Assembly (NCBI GenBank): GCA_019648995.1
Contig: BLXT01008440.1
Location: 834,734 to 860,201, forward strand
Direction: 5' to 3'
Length of the DNA: 25,468 nucleotides
Source of the DNA: Plakobranchus ocellatus
Taxonomy: Eukaryota; Mollusca; Gastropoda; Plakobranchidae
Shown here in pieces: positions 1-10,804 of the stretch (the first letter of the stretch is position 1; each line of letters opens with the position of its first letter). The notes beneath the pieces were generated by a model. That model searched no databases. It saw only the letters and a program-made list of their open reading frames with translations, and was not told the DNA's origin. Position numbers and translations under genes: made by a program.

Positions 1-357
1 CCCCCCCCCTCCATGCGTGATATCATATTTGAACAGCCCCTTATGATTGTCTTCTTTGGTCATTTTCTTGATGACAAAGAAATTTATTATTGCTTGCATG
101 TGTCTCTCTCTAATCTCTTTTTTTTTAAATTATATTACTTGTATTTTGTTTGAAAAATGTGAATATATATATATATATATATGAATATCATACATTTTTT
201 AATAACTACATTTTTACATTTGTACACAACAATCTTGACATACTTACTATCCATTTATGAATATGTGGCCTGTTTTTCATTTTGTTCAAATGTTAATGTT
301 TCAACACTTCACATGGCTTTATGTATGTATAGAGAGGGAGAGAGATTCTAGTGTATA

Positions 358-1144
358 CAGTAGAACCTCTTGAACTGAAAGCAGCTAAACTGGAAAAAAC
401 TGATAGACAATGAAGAATCTGCTTGCTTCTGCATTTCTCTTCTTTGTCTTTGTACTATCACATGCACTAAAGCGAAAGATTTCTGGCAGGCACTTTCTTT
501 TAAATCAAAAGATTCTCATGCACCTCATCCTAAAAAACCGGATTTGTACCAGCGCTCCCGTTAGCCTAGATCTGGCGCTGACCTTAATCTTAATCTTAAT
601 GCAGTCTGTTGTGCAATATTGAGTCATGGGAGAGGCTGTTACTGTTAGTCAACAGTGAAATTATGAAATGCACACCTTGTTCCATGCAGTGGTCTAGGTG
701 AATGAAAAGAGAGGCTTAAAACTATTGTACATGTACCAACTGGTACTACTCCCCCTAACTATGAGAGACTGAGTGATATATGTATACATGTAAGTGATAG
801 AAGCTTGGGCAACTCTAAACTAGAGGTCTAATCCAAAATCGACATATGATTAGGTATTGAACTTTTGAAGGTACAGTGTATTGCAAATTAAGAACAGACA
901 GTTGAGTGTGGGGTCTTTCTAAACCTATCCCTCTCTTTATGTTTGGATGAAAGGGAGCTGGAATTTGTGGAAAGAATGACTGGGTGTAAGCAGAAATTGC
1001 TCGAATCAGTGCTGTGCTATTTATGATTCCACCTGTTGAACCCCTTGTCCAAGAGTAGTCAACTATAAAGCTCTCCCTAAACTAGAACCTGTTTAAGCCA
1101 AAATGATTTTGAAGGGCCCCAAACTTCGGTTAGATATTATACTG
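358..1144. mobile_element. possible pogo/Tigger-like non-autonomous DNA transposon (MITE)
   Basis: The two ends are opposed and both start CAGTA, each next to a TA dinucleotide (356-357 and 1145-1146), as expected for a Tc1/mariner-superfamily TA target duplication. About 10 of the first 13 terminal bases match in inverted orientation. The phrase TAGAACCT recurs inside the element (left end and near 1084), like the sub-terminal repeats of pogo/Tigger families. No transposase reading frame is visible, so it would be non-autonomous. The inverted match is short and the interior diverged, so chance remains possible. Confidence 0.3.
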
Positions 1145-1146
1145 TA

Positions 1147-2700
1147 TGTATAACATAATTATATTGCTCTTGATCTTCAGATTCAAGAATGATTAAATGT
1201 CAAACATTTTGAAATTTTCATTTTAACTTTTTTTATGTCCATTTTTCATACGTTTAAGCATTAATAATATTGTTTTCTGCCGCCTTGTGAGAAAAAAATC
1301 TTATTTGTAAATATTTTAACTTTTTTGTATCTATAGAGATAATAACTTTTGCATGTTCAAAAAGGCACACAATTTCAAGTAAAGTCTTAAGCATAACATT
1401 AGTTTTTAAGTGTCCAATTTGGAATTGGATGAATCAACTTTTTTTTTTTTTTTTTTCTCTTTCTCACATTAGTTCATTTGCACTGGGCCAAAGAGACATT
1501 GAACATTATATTAGACTTTTGCATTTTACTGTAACTTTAAGATACATTTTTATTCCTGAAATCTTTCATACTTCATCATGCTTTATGTGGAATTTTTCAT
1601 ACTTTTGTGTTTTAAATTTATGTCTCATCAATTGCCTTTTTACACCCCACCCCCCTCCAAAAAAAAAAAAAAAATGCAGGTCATGTTTGCCATTGTGAAG
1701 TTGAATTGAATTTTAATTTTGAGTAATACATGTATAGGCTTACATGTATCTGACGATTGAAGTTTGAAAACAAATGCATTTTATGTGATTTTTTTTTTCA
1801 CCTTTAAGTTTTTCGCACAGTCTGGCTTTGGGGCCTTTTTAGATGCAAAGCAATAAAATATTCCAGTACGGTACAATACTAATACAGGTTATCTAATAGT
1901 TCTCTTTTTCCTGGAAAAATAAGTGAATGTTGTGTCAGTTTGTCAGCATTAATAGTTAAAATTAAGATTCAGAATTGCCTAAAAACATGTACTAAAATTA
2001 CTATCAGACACTTCCCAATTTACAAAAGTGGTAAATAACTCAAATGTCATCAATTACATGTATAAATGTAGTATCAAAATGCTCTGTCCACCAATGTATT
2101 TCGTGCAGTTAAGAAAATCAGTCTTATTTTAAATTTTGATCTTGAGAAATTTACAGTTGCAAAGTATTTTTTTACAGTTGGATCGCACTTTTGTTAGCAC
2201 TTTTTAATTTCAGAAGAAAAAAAAATCTAAAAGTAGTAAAAGAGTTTCTCTTTTCCATCTTTTGGTTTTAGACTCTTAGCCTTAGGACCCCCCCCCACAC
2301 ACACACAAACACATACACCACCACAATTACCAAAGTAAAAAATGAGTGTGCCCGTGGTTTAAAATGAAAGGCAACTTCTGGGATGTTCTTTTGATACCAT
2401 CCAGATATATCGACATTATAAATGGGCCCTATCCGTAGTCGACGGTGTAGCAAATTGTGAACTTTATTTGGTTTTGCCTATTCAAGAAGGATACAAGATT
2501 TTATTTTATTAAAAGAGGAAAACAAGAAAAAGGGTGTGACCGAGAAGGTGGTAGGAGGACCAATAATGGCACAGAAACCAGAAAATCAGGGGTAGAGAAG
2601 AGTAGATCTAGAAGAAAATAGTTGCATGAAATGGGAAAAAGAGCAAGTCCATTCCAGAAAAAAAAAAAATGAAAAGAGGGCGATTTATATAATATTAATA
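1147..2700. other. AT-rich non-coding stretch
   Basis: I see no exon-like frame, domain or RNA gene here. The stretch has homopolymer runs (poly-T near 1440-1456, poly-A near 1660-1674) and a C-run followed by an AC tract near 2288-2320. The short open frames are low-complexity and not convincing. Confidence 0.6.
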
Positions 2701-2710
2701 AACGAATAAA

Positions 2711-2748
2711 CGTGCCGAGGACGCAAACACGCGTCGAGGCCATATCCG
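2711..2748 (+). repeat. CGAGGACG-type motif, left copy
   Basis: The 13-mer CGTGCCGAGGACG at 2711-2723 is followed by CGCAAACACGCGTCGAGG. The exact reverse complement of the 13-mer lies at 6111-6123, in a hairpin with the same CGAGGACG core. This GC-rich block stands out from AT-rich surroundings. It may be a fragment of an uncharacterised dispersed repeat. Confidence 0.4.
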
Positions 2749-2900
2749 CGCGAAAACAACCTCGACCTAACGAAGCGTACATTAAACTTTAAAGAGCCTC
2801 GATCTGACAAAAGCTTCGTCAGCAATAGCCTTATCCTGTGGCATGTTTTCCTTTCCGATGAATCTGCCTCCGTGAGGGGCCTGGGGAAAGAATGTGCTCC

Positions 2901-3324
2901 ACCGTGGCTGCCGCGGGTCGTAAGAGGCGACCATGGCAGGTTGTCGCCTATGGACTGCCTCTCGTTAAGGACAAGGTGACATCTCTTTCTCCACCTGGCT
3001 TTTGTTTTCTATCCCCACTTCCTTTCTTGCGCTATCGTCCCGTCTACTCCTTCTGCTGTCATCTACTTCTCTCTCTTCCCATGTGGAGTCTGGGATAGAA
3101 TCGACCCACCGTGCTGTGCGTGTCATAAGAGGCGACTAAAACAGGGTGTCGCCCATGAACTGCCTCTCTCTGGTACACGGGCGACATCTCTTTCTCTCCA
3201 CCTTGCTTTGTCTTCTATCCTTACTTCCTTTCCTACGCTATCGTCCCGTCCACTTCTCCTCATACTATCCTCTACTTCTATCCACCTTAGCCCTCCGGTG
3301 CTGGGAATAATTGAGAGGCCCACC
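2901..3324 (+). repeat. two tandem ~205-bp units in front of a LINE gag remnant
   Basis: Two adjacent copies run about 2901-3105 and 3107-3324. Both begin ACCGTG..., then TAAGAGGCGA (2921 and 3126), a GGGTGTCGCC-like box, GACATCTCTTTCTC, and GCTATCGTCCCGTC (3031 and 3237). Both end in CTGGGA...CCCACC. The repeat distance is 205-206 bp. A degenerate LINE gag starts a few hundred bases downstream on the same strand, so these may be 5'-UTR monomers of that element. The link is inferred from position and composition. Confidence 0.7.
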
Positions 3325-3368
3325 CCCACAGTGTGGGCGCCTTGTTTGCCATGAGGTGCGACCCGTAA

Positions 3369-3391
3369 GGGGGGGGGGGGGGGGGGGGGGN
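3369..3391. repeat. poly-G run ending in an N
   Basis: A run of 22 G ends in a single N at 3391. The N marks an assembly uncertainty inside a homopolymer, so the local length is unreliable. Confidence 0.9.
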
Positions 3392-3551
3392 CCTGGAGGT
3401 TGAGGTGGTGACGGCCCGGCAATAGTGGCTGTCACTCATCAACATGCCTCCTTGGCCACTTCCTTCCCCTGAGATGGGAGGGCATCGCCGACCCCAAACT
3501 CCCTCATGATTAAAAAAAAAACAAAAAACCCTGACCCATCCCCACAGCCCG

Positions 3552-4460
3552 ATGAGGCGAAGAAGTCTTGCATGGAGGCAGCTCGTTGCCAGCAATAGGA
3601 AGGCGGAGGACCCTCCTACTTTGATGAGCGTGTCTCCCTTTGCTGCCTGGTCACTATTTAAAACATTGATGGTGATCAGCTCGCTAGGATCTGCGAAGGT
3701 GGCCGACAGGTCACCTTTTAAGATCCATAGGGAGTTGAAGTCGATTTTGGGCGACGAGACCATGGAGGTCACCAAACTTGGTAGTGGTGACCTTATGGGC
3801 GAGTTAAAAATCGAATGAACAGGCAAAGAAGCTGGAAGCAATTACGACATTCCTAGACATCCATGTGACTGTCAGTCCTCACAAGAGCCTGAACAGTTCC
3901 AAGGGAGTGATTCGCAGTCGTGATCTACGATGGTGGAGGAGCTGAGTAGCGTCACTCACGCTCGGTGCATCAAGGTGCGTAGGGGTGAGGACAAAATTCT
4001 AACCGACACCGTCGTCTTGACCTTTGACAGCCCGAAGCCGCCAAGTAGAATACGTGCGGGGTACCTGACTCTTGATGTCAGACTGTACGCCCCGCTCCCG
4101 ATGCGCTGTTATAAGTGCCAACGCTATGGCCACAGCAAGGAAGTACCAGCCAAGCGCAGGGCCGAAAAGTCGAAAAGACAGGAGGTCCCTAGGGAATCAT
4201 TCAATCGTTTTGCGCCTCTGGACATGGATGCTGAGAATACGATATCCTTAATCTGGAAGACCACCTGTGTCTATTTCCACAGTCAAAGAATTTACACTGA
4301 GCCCGCCCTTCATCTTGACGGCCAGCCGATCCCGGTGAAGGGTGAGGCTAAATTTTTAAGAGTCATCTTCGACTCAAAATTGAATGTTGATAGCCGTATT
4401 TAAAGAAAAAAATGCTTAAAAGCATTAAAGTTATTGCCCGTCGTGGGCCACACCAACTAG
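3552..4460 (+). pseudogene. jockey-superfamily LINE remnant: gag fragment joined to the reverse-transcriptase C-terminus
   Basis: The gag-like part is spread over three frames: SPFKIHRELKSILGD and KLGSGDLMGELK before 3818, then VTVSPHKSLNSSKGVIRSRD (about 3868-3927), then a 157-codon frame from 3930 with KVRRGEDKILTDTVVLTF. It reaches the zinc knuckle CYKCQRYGH, which lacks its last cysteine. That frame then passes into KTTCVYFHS...GQPIPVKGEAKFLRVIFD. In jockey-type LINEs this segment lies after the polymerase palm. Past the stop at 4401-4403, KMLKSIKVIA continues the homology in a shifted frame to about 4460. The endonuclease and catalytic RT domains are absent, so the copy cannot be autonomous. 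The family assignment rests on remembered motif patterns. Confidence 0.75.
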
Positions 4461-6085
4461 ATCTACGATTTTAACTAGAAACTTCAATTGCTCCGTATGC
4501 ACCATGATTTTGCCTTTTTTTTAAAAAATGAATTTCAGTTCGCATAAGCGGTGCTGGCTCCATAACCGTGCAAATCATAATACACGTATTACCTAATCCG
4601 TTTTCCTTTTCTTTTTTTTTTGCCTTGGTTAACGATGCATAGCAAAGAAGACCCCTTTCTGCATTAATATAGGTCTTAAATGTTAGAGATTTACTGCACG
4701 GGAAATGTAGATGATAAGTTTGTTAATGTTATAAATTGTGTTATTTCGCTGACAGAAAAAAAAAACAAAAAACAATAAACATGCCTATGTTTTTAGAGAC
4801 GCCAATTAATTAGCAAATTGTTTGCACCTCTACAGGCATAAATTCCTCTATTTAAATTATCTGCTTGAGATATTGCATTTTAATGATCCTTTGCTTAGAA
4901 CTTTACAGAATGTACATTTTATTTTAATAACATGTACTTAATTTTTAATTATGCAAGATTGGCGTGACAGAAACATTTTCAAAAGGCAACAATGAAGAAC
5001 AATTACTGACAATGAGACCAGAACAGGAGAAAACCATAACCAATGAATTAAATTTAGAATCGATTCAATTTATATTCCAAAACCATTCCAGAAATCAAGA
5101 GTTTTCATTATTTATTCCCAATGTTAAAGTAAATATTAACATTATACAAAGCACTGCTAATTTTCTTGCATAGAGAATTTTTTATGAGAAATACTCTATT
5201 TCACAAGCAGAACCGAAAACCATTGGTGTACAATATAGAGTATAAAATTAAAAATTAAAACAACTTCTTTTAAAAAATAAGTTACAGACTCCATATATAT
5301 AATATGCAATAATATTTTTAATAATAATAATAATATAATTAATTTTATTGATGGATTTATATAATATAAACATGTTTTGCCGAATAATAGACTGCGTGAA
5401 TTTTCAGACACCTTTTTCCGATGAACAAATCATGAGCAATTTCTTTTTTCACAGAAAATACTACAATTTAATTTTAACTAATCTTTATACTTGTTATGGT
5501 CCAGACACTAGCTGCCATGATAAAGAAACATGGTGTCAAAGAAAAAAACTTTGTGTCCGGGAGGTTTTGTATAAAATCTTCGATACAAAAATATATACCA
5601 TGTTTATACATAATCATTAAATTTAAGTTACAAAGTGTTTGGCTTTATAGGTTAATATCCAAGGGTTTTTATTGAGGGAATCATTCAGTATCTGACAAAA
5701 TACTTACTTACATGTATTATGACCATTATATTTCTATCCAAAGGATTCTGGTAAAGAAAAAAATAGTGCTTGCCATACAGAGCTAGCGGAACCTGTCTTT
5801 TTTAAAGCAATTTTAAGCAATTAAGCCAATTGATGATTATTGAAAAATTTCATAAGGAATCAACAGACCACTTATCAGAATAGAGCTTAGAGAGCGTTTT
5901 TTCAGATGATTTTCAAAGTCAGGAAAACTCTTAAAGTCTTGTCCTATATGTAGATTAAGTGTGCCGTCAGTACCAACATAATTATGTCTCCTCCGCCATG
6001 ATTTCATCAGAAGAAGTTGAAGAACCTGGTTCAGTTTTTAAATCGGGGCTTCCGATTTTTGGATTTCCAGTTTCCGGTTTTGCAT
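4461..6085. other. non-coding, no recognised element
   Basis: This is AT-rich sequence with short A/T homopolymers and a small (AAT)n tract near 5320-5335. The small frames near 4964-5173 and 5348-5620 show no recognisable domain or splice context, and I do not call them genes. Confidence 0.55.
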
Positions 6086-6090
6086 TAGGT

Positions 6091-6118
6091 CGAGGACGTA
6101 TACACGCATACGTCCTCG
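6091..6118. repeat. perfect 11-bp hairpin with CGAGGACG arms
   Basis: CGAGGACGTAT (6091-6101) and ATACGTCCTCG (6108-6118) are exact reverse complements around the 6-base loop ACACGC. A third copy of the core, CGAGGACG, follows at 6125-6132. The right arm is within the 13-mer whose reverse complement is at 2711-2723. The block is GC-rich in an AT-rich region. The function is unknown. Confidence 0.8.
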
Positions 6119-6561
6119 GCACGTCGAGGACGAATATACTTCATAATAAATGTGTATTTTTAAAAATTAAAACATAGCAGCAAAGGAAAAGCGTACAAAA
6201 ACTTAAAAAAGAAAGAAAGAAATAACTTAACGGGCAAACAAGAATTGGTACCGCATACGAAGTGCAATCGTGAAAAAATATTAAGCATGCCTACATTTTG
6301 CCCTTACAATTCAGTTAAAGTTTAAATTTGGCCCAAAACAACCAAAGTAAACAATACTTTGTTTCTCCTAAAAAAACTTAGATTTAGACTTACAACTGTT
6401 AATATTCCCCGGGCGGCGATACGATATGGTTATAGAGCGATGGAATGGAAGTAAAATAAGAGCATCAATGAATGTAAACAATGACTCAGAAGGACCAATG
6501 ATTCGTCAACACGCAAATTATCAATTAATATTAATACACTGTTAATGAAACTCTAGCATGA

Positions 6562-6699
6562 CTTTGCAAATTACCCCGAGAGGAGAGAGCCTGAATTCGC
6601 TTGCGGGCTTGACGAAGAGGCATGGCTTCGATCCAGTTAGAGAGATATGAAATCGGTAGCTAGACTATACGATTTACAAGGCGGGGTAAAATTCGTCAA
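6562..6699. mobile_element. possible tiny inverted-repeat element (MITE)
   Basis: The left end CTTTGCAAATTACCCCG (6562-6578) resembles the reverse complement of the right end, TTGACGAATTTTACCCCG (6682-6699). The shared core TTACCCCG is exact. ATGA flanks both sides (6558-6561 and 6700-6703) and could be a target duplication. At about 138 bp with no coding content, it is only a candidate. Confidence 0.25.
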
Positions 6700-6703
6700 A
6701 TGA

Positions 6704-7760
6704 ATTTTTGTATACTATAATATATTATATATTATATATTTTTTCCTTTGTTCTGTAACAGCTAATTTGTAGCTTAAAAAAAAAGAAAACGCGATTGAGA
6801 CATCCAGAGAGCCTTAGTAGGCCTACATCTGTATTGCAAAGGATCTCGTTTGAAAATTATTTGGACATAAGAACGTTAAAGTACATGTAACTAAAGTCAC
6901 TGTGCCGTTTTTGGCACACGACGAACGAGGAAGGTAAAAATAAAATGAAAGGCATAAGGCAATTCCTAAATTCAAAACAACAACAATAAAAACAAACAAA
7001 AACCTCTCCACCAAAATCAATCGTTAAAAAAGAAAAAAAACAAACAAACCCAACAAACAAAATAGGAAACAATCTGCAGTGGTCCAGAGCAAAGATATTT
7101 AACAGGATAGGTTATAATAAAATACATCAAGCGCAGAGTAATAAAACTGAAGTAGGCCTATTTAACTTAATAATTTTATTTAATATCCTGTGCATCACTC
7201 TGTATCATCAATTCCATTTCTTACTGGACTCTAGACTAGATGTACATTAGATCTAGAGATCTATATCTCGTTTTTTACATTTTCTAAATTGAAGAAAGAA
7301 CATATCAAAAATCAGTATTATAAAGCTTAAAAATTGAATAGACCTAATTATTTGACGCACTAGCATTTTCAAACTAATGATAAAAGTAAAACCGAGGAAC
7401 CAAAATTACCAGGCTTCTGCAAAAAAATACCATCAAAAAGAAAAAAAAATGCTGATTTTACACGCGCGCGCAATAATAATAAAACATTAAAACTGGAGCA
7501 GAATTTGTAATAGAACTTTTTGCACTTCACTGAAAAGCAGTTTCTAAGACGAGAGCAGCAACTTGTGTTAAGAAAAATTTACTGCAACTACTGTATTATT
7601 CCATTTCCACTCCAGGTGACTTGGACTGACAATTGACATGGGATTTCAGCTTAAACTGATTTACGGAAGAGATTGAGATCTATTTATTTTATTTTTTTTT
7701 TTACATACTGCTGCACGGCATCATGTTTTAAATTAGTGAAATTTCCTACAAAATCACAGT
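6704..7760. other. AT-rich non-coding stretch
   Basis: I find no gene, RNA or mobile-element signature in this interval. It has A-rich tracts near 7025-7065, a short CGCGCG run near 7462-7470 and simple TA-rich sequence at 6715-6745. Confidence 0.55.
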
Positions 7761-7763
7761 GGA

Positions 7764-7844
7764 TAGCGAATCCGCCCTGAAATCTGCAGGGACCCTTCTA
7801 TTTTTTAAAATTTTCTAGTTCTATCGTTGGTTCGAGATTCGCTA
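7764..7844. repeat. short inverted repeat with nested hairpin
   Basis: TAGCGAATC (7764-7772) is the exact reverse complement of GATTCGCTA (7836-7844). Inside, CCCTG and CAGGG form a small second stem near 7775-7791. GGTTCGAGATTC at 7829-7840 resembles a tRNA-type B box. I cannot fold a full tRNA or find an A box, so no SINE is claimed. Confidence 0.35.
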
Positions 7845-8698
7845 CCGGCGCCCTGGCCTGACGTAGAACCTTAAAGCCTGAGATCACATTGATGTGGACT
7901 GGCTACGTATATGAATGGTTTTCCATTCTTGGACACATCACATAGTCAGTTAAAATAAAATTTGACCTGTTGTAAGTATGAAATGTTTTGCGGGTTGAAC
8001 ATCCTATATATATAAATATATGGTGTGTACAGAGTCTTAAAAATGTCAATTCAATTTCAAGACTTGAAAAAGTTTGGAAAGCGGGGTTTTTATTTTTCGT
8101 TTTCGAGAAAAAGTCTGGAAAACAAAAAACACCGAAATTCCAGACCTGCCGCTGCCGCACTCGGGCGATTTTTACAGACTTGTCGAAGGATTTACACCGA
8201 GGTGTTTTGGTCATGAAAATCTCAAGAGAGGTCTAGAAAATGACTCTTCAAAATGTGAATGCACCATGTAGGACCTATGTGATTGATTTTAATGTTATCG
8301 CTGAAGCCAAGACACAGCCTTGAAGGTGTCGCATAACAAAGAGAAAGCCGAAAACAAAGTTCTAAAGAGAAAAAATATTATATGGATTTATCAACATGGC
8401 AAAGAGTGCCAAAGAGAATAAAAAAATCAGTGTAATAATATTGGAAAATGCAGCCGTAGCGTGCGTTTATATCTTGCAACAAGCTGCCGCATTTTCGGTA
8501 GATAAAAATAAATGTATTCTTATCATTTGCGTGCACCAGAGAATATTAAAAAAAAAAAAAAAAGGTCAAGATATGAAAGTGAAAGTTTTGCCACGCTATG
8601 AAATCGTCTCCAGTGACAGCTAAGAAAAATTAGCTTGGGCAAACTCTAGTGTAAGAAGTATGAAGTACTTCTTTGACCATAATCATAGAGATATAAAA

Positions 8699-8775
8699 AC
8701 AAACAAACAAACACACACACACATACACACACATACATACATACATACATACATACATACATACATACATACATT

Positions 8776-8848
<73 letters not shown>
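8699..8848. repeat. compound microsatellite (AAAC, AC, ACAT, AC, AT)
   Basis: A continuous low-complexity block shifts from AAAC to AC, to ACAT (about 8735-8790), back to AC, and finally to AT (8822-8848). The open frames here are translations of the repeat only. Confidence 0.95.
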
Positions 8849-9262
8849 GCCTAACCTTCAAAAAAGCTCCAAAAAAAAAGTAAGCTGTGATTACATGCCT
8901 TTTTACACGGACGGTCCTTAATTTTCTTTTTCTCATGATTGGCTTCGAAAACAAAGTATTGGCAATAAAGAAACAATAACTCGACACAATAATTTTGCAA
9001 GGATATTCTGCAAAGTACCCTATTGAAATTTAGCATGTAAGGCACCCATTTTAGGCACGTCAATAGTTGTTTTCCACAATTTCCTTTTCGAATGGAGCAA
9101 TAAGAAAAATTTAAGTTGGTGACACTGAAAATGAAAATAACACCAAGAAGAGAGGAGAAAATTAATTTTATTTTCCGAGGTATGTAGGTATGTGGCAGTG
9201 ATAAAGAGAGGTAGAGGAGAGATAGAGAAAGGGATAGACATTATGTGTGTGTAGCGTGAGTT

Positions 9263-9283
9263 TGTGTGTGTGTGTGTGTGTGT

Positions 9284-9329
<46 letters not shown>
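9263..9329. repeat. GT microsatellite followed by GA microsatellite
   Basis: About 11 GT units are followed directly by a long GA tract. No coding signal is associated with it. Confidence 0.95.
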
Positions 9330-9332
<3 letters not shown>

Positions 9333-10480
9333 GAGGCGTTTATTCAGAAAAGCGCTGTATGTCTATTGTCATTATCTTTTCTCTTTCACTGACGAAAATT
9401 GTATTTGTACTTTAGTTATTAATATTATATTACTTTTCGTTTTTTTTTTTTTTATCTTCTCGTGCTCAAAGTTTATAGAATTCTGCAACAGCATGAAGGA
9501 AGGGTCCAATCGTCGTTTGTTCTGTCTTGTTAAAATTTCAATAAGTAATAAAAATTAAAAATTTACTCCCATAAGTGAATAGTATTTAAAAAAAAATTGC
9601 GATCTATTTTGTAGCCCTTAGGTATGCTAGGTGCTTGATACGTTATGCAACTAACACCGCGATGGATTCGAAGATGTTGCTTCAAATCTTCATTAAGGTA
9701 TCCGCGTAATAAAGGAGGCATATCTTTGGAAAAAAAATAGTTTATTAAGCATTTGTCAGGTCTTTCTTATTTGCCAAATTGAAGTAACAATTAAGAAATC
9801 GGCAAAACAGAGCGGAAAATTGAATATTTGAATCAATGGCAGGCAAAATAAAAAAAAAAAAAAGTGTTAAATTCCCAGACACATATGTACACACACACAC
9901 ACACACAAATTATATTTATGTGTGTGTAGGATTATATATATGTATATATATTTTTTTTCAAATCTGAATTCATCAGTAGTGTATGTCACTATTGTCTGAG
10001 GGCTTGTAATAAAAAAAAAAGGAGAAAGAATAAAGGTAATAGTTTAATCCTACTATGAAGTCATCTGCAACGGCATAGCTAAGAAATAAACTGTAAACTT
10101 GAGTTTACTCCAGTGTAATAAAGTATACTTTATGAACATCGTCATTGAAATACAACAAAGTAATAATCCACAAGAGCTGCTCTCTCTTTAGCGTTGTTGG
10201 CACCTGGTCTCCAAAGAAGTGTTGAAAAATAAGGATAGTAATATAAGCCATTTTTTTTTTACCGAGACTGTTTTCTACAACTACATTGTTAAAAGGTTTT
10301 TTTTTTGGCGTGGCTGCCGTTGAAAACAAACTATGGTATTTAAAACATATCTTTGACACAGTTATTCTTAAAATTGTCTACATAGCACAGTTTTAAAGCT
10401 TGGCATTTAATAAAGTCAATTTAATGCTGGGAGTTGTTTTCAAACTCTTCATTTAGAAAGAAATAGATATGGAATATAAC
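9330..10480. other. non-coding flank
   Basis: There is no recognised gene. It contains homopolymers (near 9439, 9848, 10010 and 10252) and a short CA tract near 9892-9906 followed by TA-rich sequence. Confidence 0.5.
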
Positions 10481-10723
10481 GTCTTCTTCTTCAGGTAACC
10501 TGTTTGGAACAGACATTGGCGATCACATACCTCCACACAAACCTGCCCTCAGTTACCTTTATTAAGTTGCTGTTGTTATCATTATATTGCTCTTGAGTTA
10601 AAAATCTCAATAGACGTTAATTTTAGTCTATCTCTACTGCCATTGCGTTCAAACTTTTCAGTCATTGTTAAGTGTTCTAAACTCTTGCATCAGCAAATAT
10701 GTCCTTAAAATTGTTTTTACCTA
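10481..10723 (-). mobile_element. RTE-type LINE, copy C: 5'-truncated 3' end
   Basis: Read on the minus strand, this matches the 3'-terminal part of copy B (13361-13590) along its whole length. Shared anchors on the plus strand are CAGGTAAC(C)TGT..TGGAACAGACATTG, a CTCAGTTA box, TCAGT..TTGTTAAGTGTTCTAAA and a GTCCTTAAAATTG-like block. The element ends in a GAA-type trinucleotide tail (plus-strand CTTCTTCTT at 10483-10491). The 5' side stops at about 10723, next to a GA microsatellite. Only 3'-UTR remains, with no coding part. It lies about 1.2 kb past the stop codon of the QPCT-like gene and in the same orientation. Confidence 0.75.
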
Positions 10724-10728
10724 ACAGA

Positions 10729-10730
<2 letters not shown>

Positions 10731-10768
<38 letters not shown>

Positions 10769-10771
10769 NNN

Positions 10772-10800
<29 letters not shown>
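10731..10800. repeat. GA microsatellite with a 3-base gap
   Basis: This is a long GA run interrupted by NNN at 10769-10771. It abuts the truncated 5' side of RTE copy C. The true length is unknown because of the gap. Confidence 0.95.

Positions 10801-10804
<4 letters not shown>

Noticed and set aside
5348..5620. 90-codon frame with four spaced cysteines (CYGPDTSCHDKETWC, then C), considered as a small cysteine-rich peptide
   Set aside because: No signal peptide directly before it, no recognised family and strongly AT-rich context; the cysteine spacing may be chance.
8396..8623. 75-codon plus-strand frame starting MAKSAKENKK
   Set aside because: No domain, no splice context, and it crosses a poly-A run.
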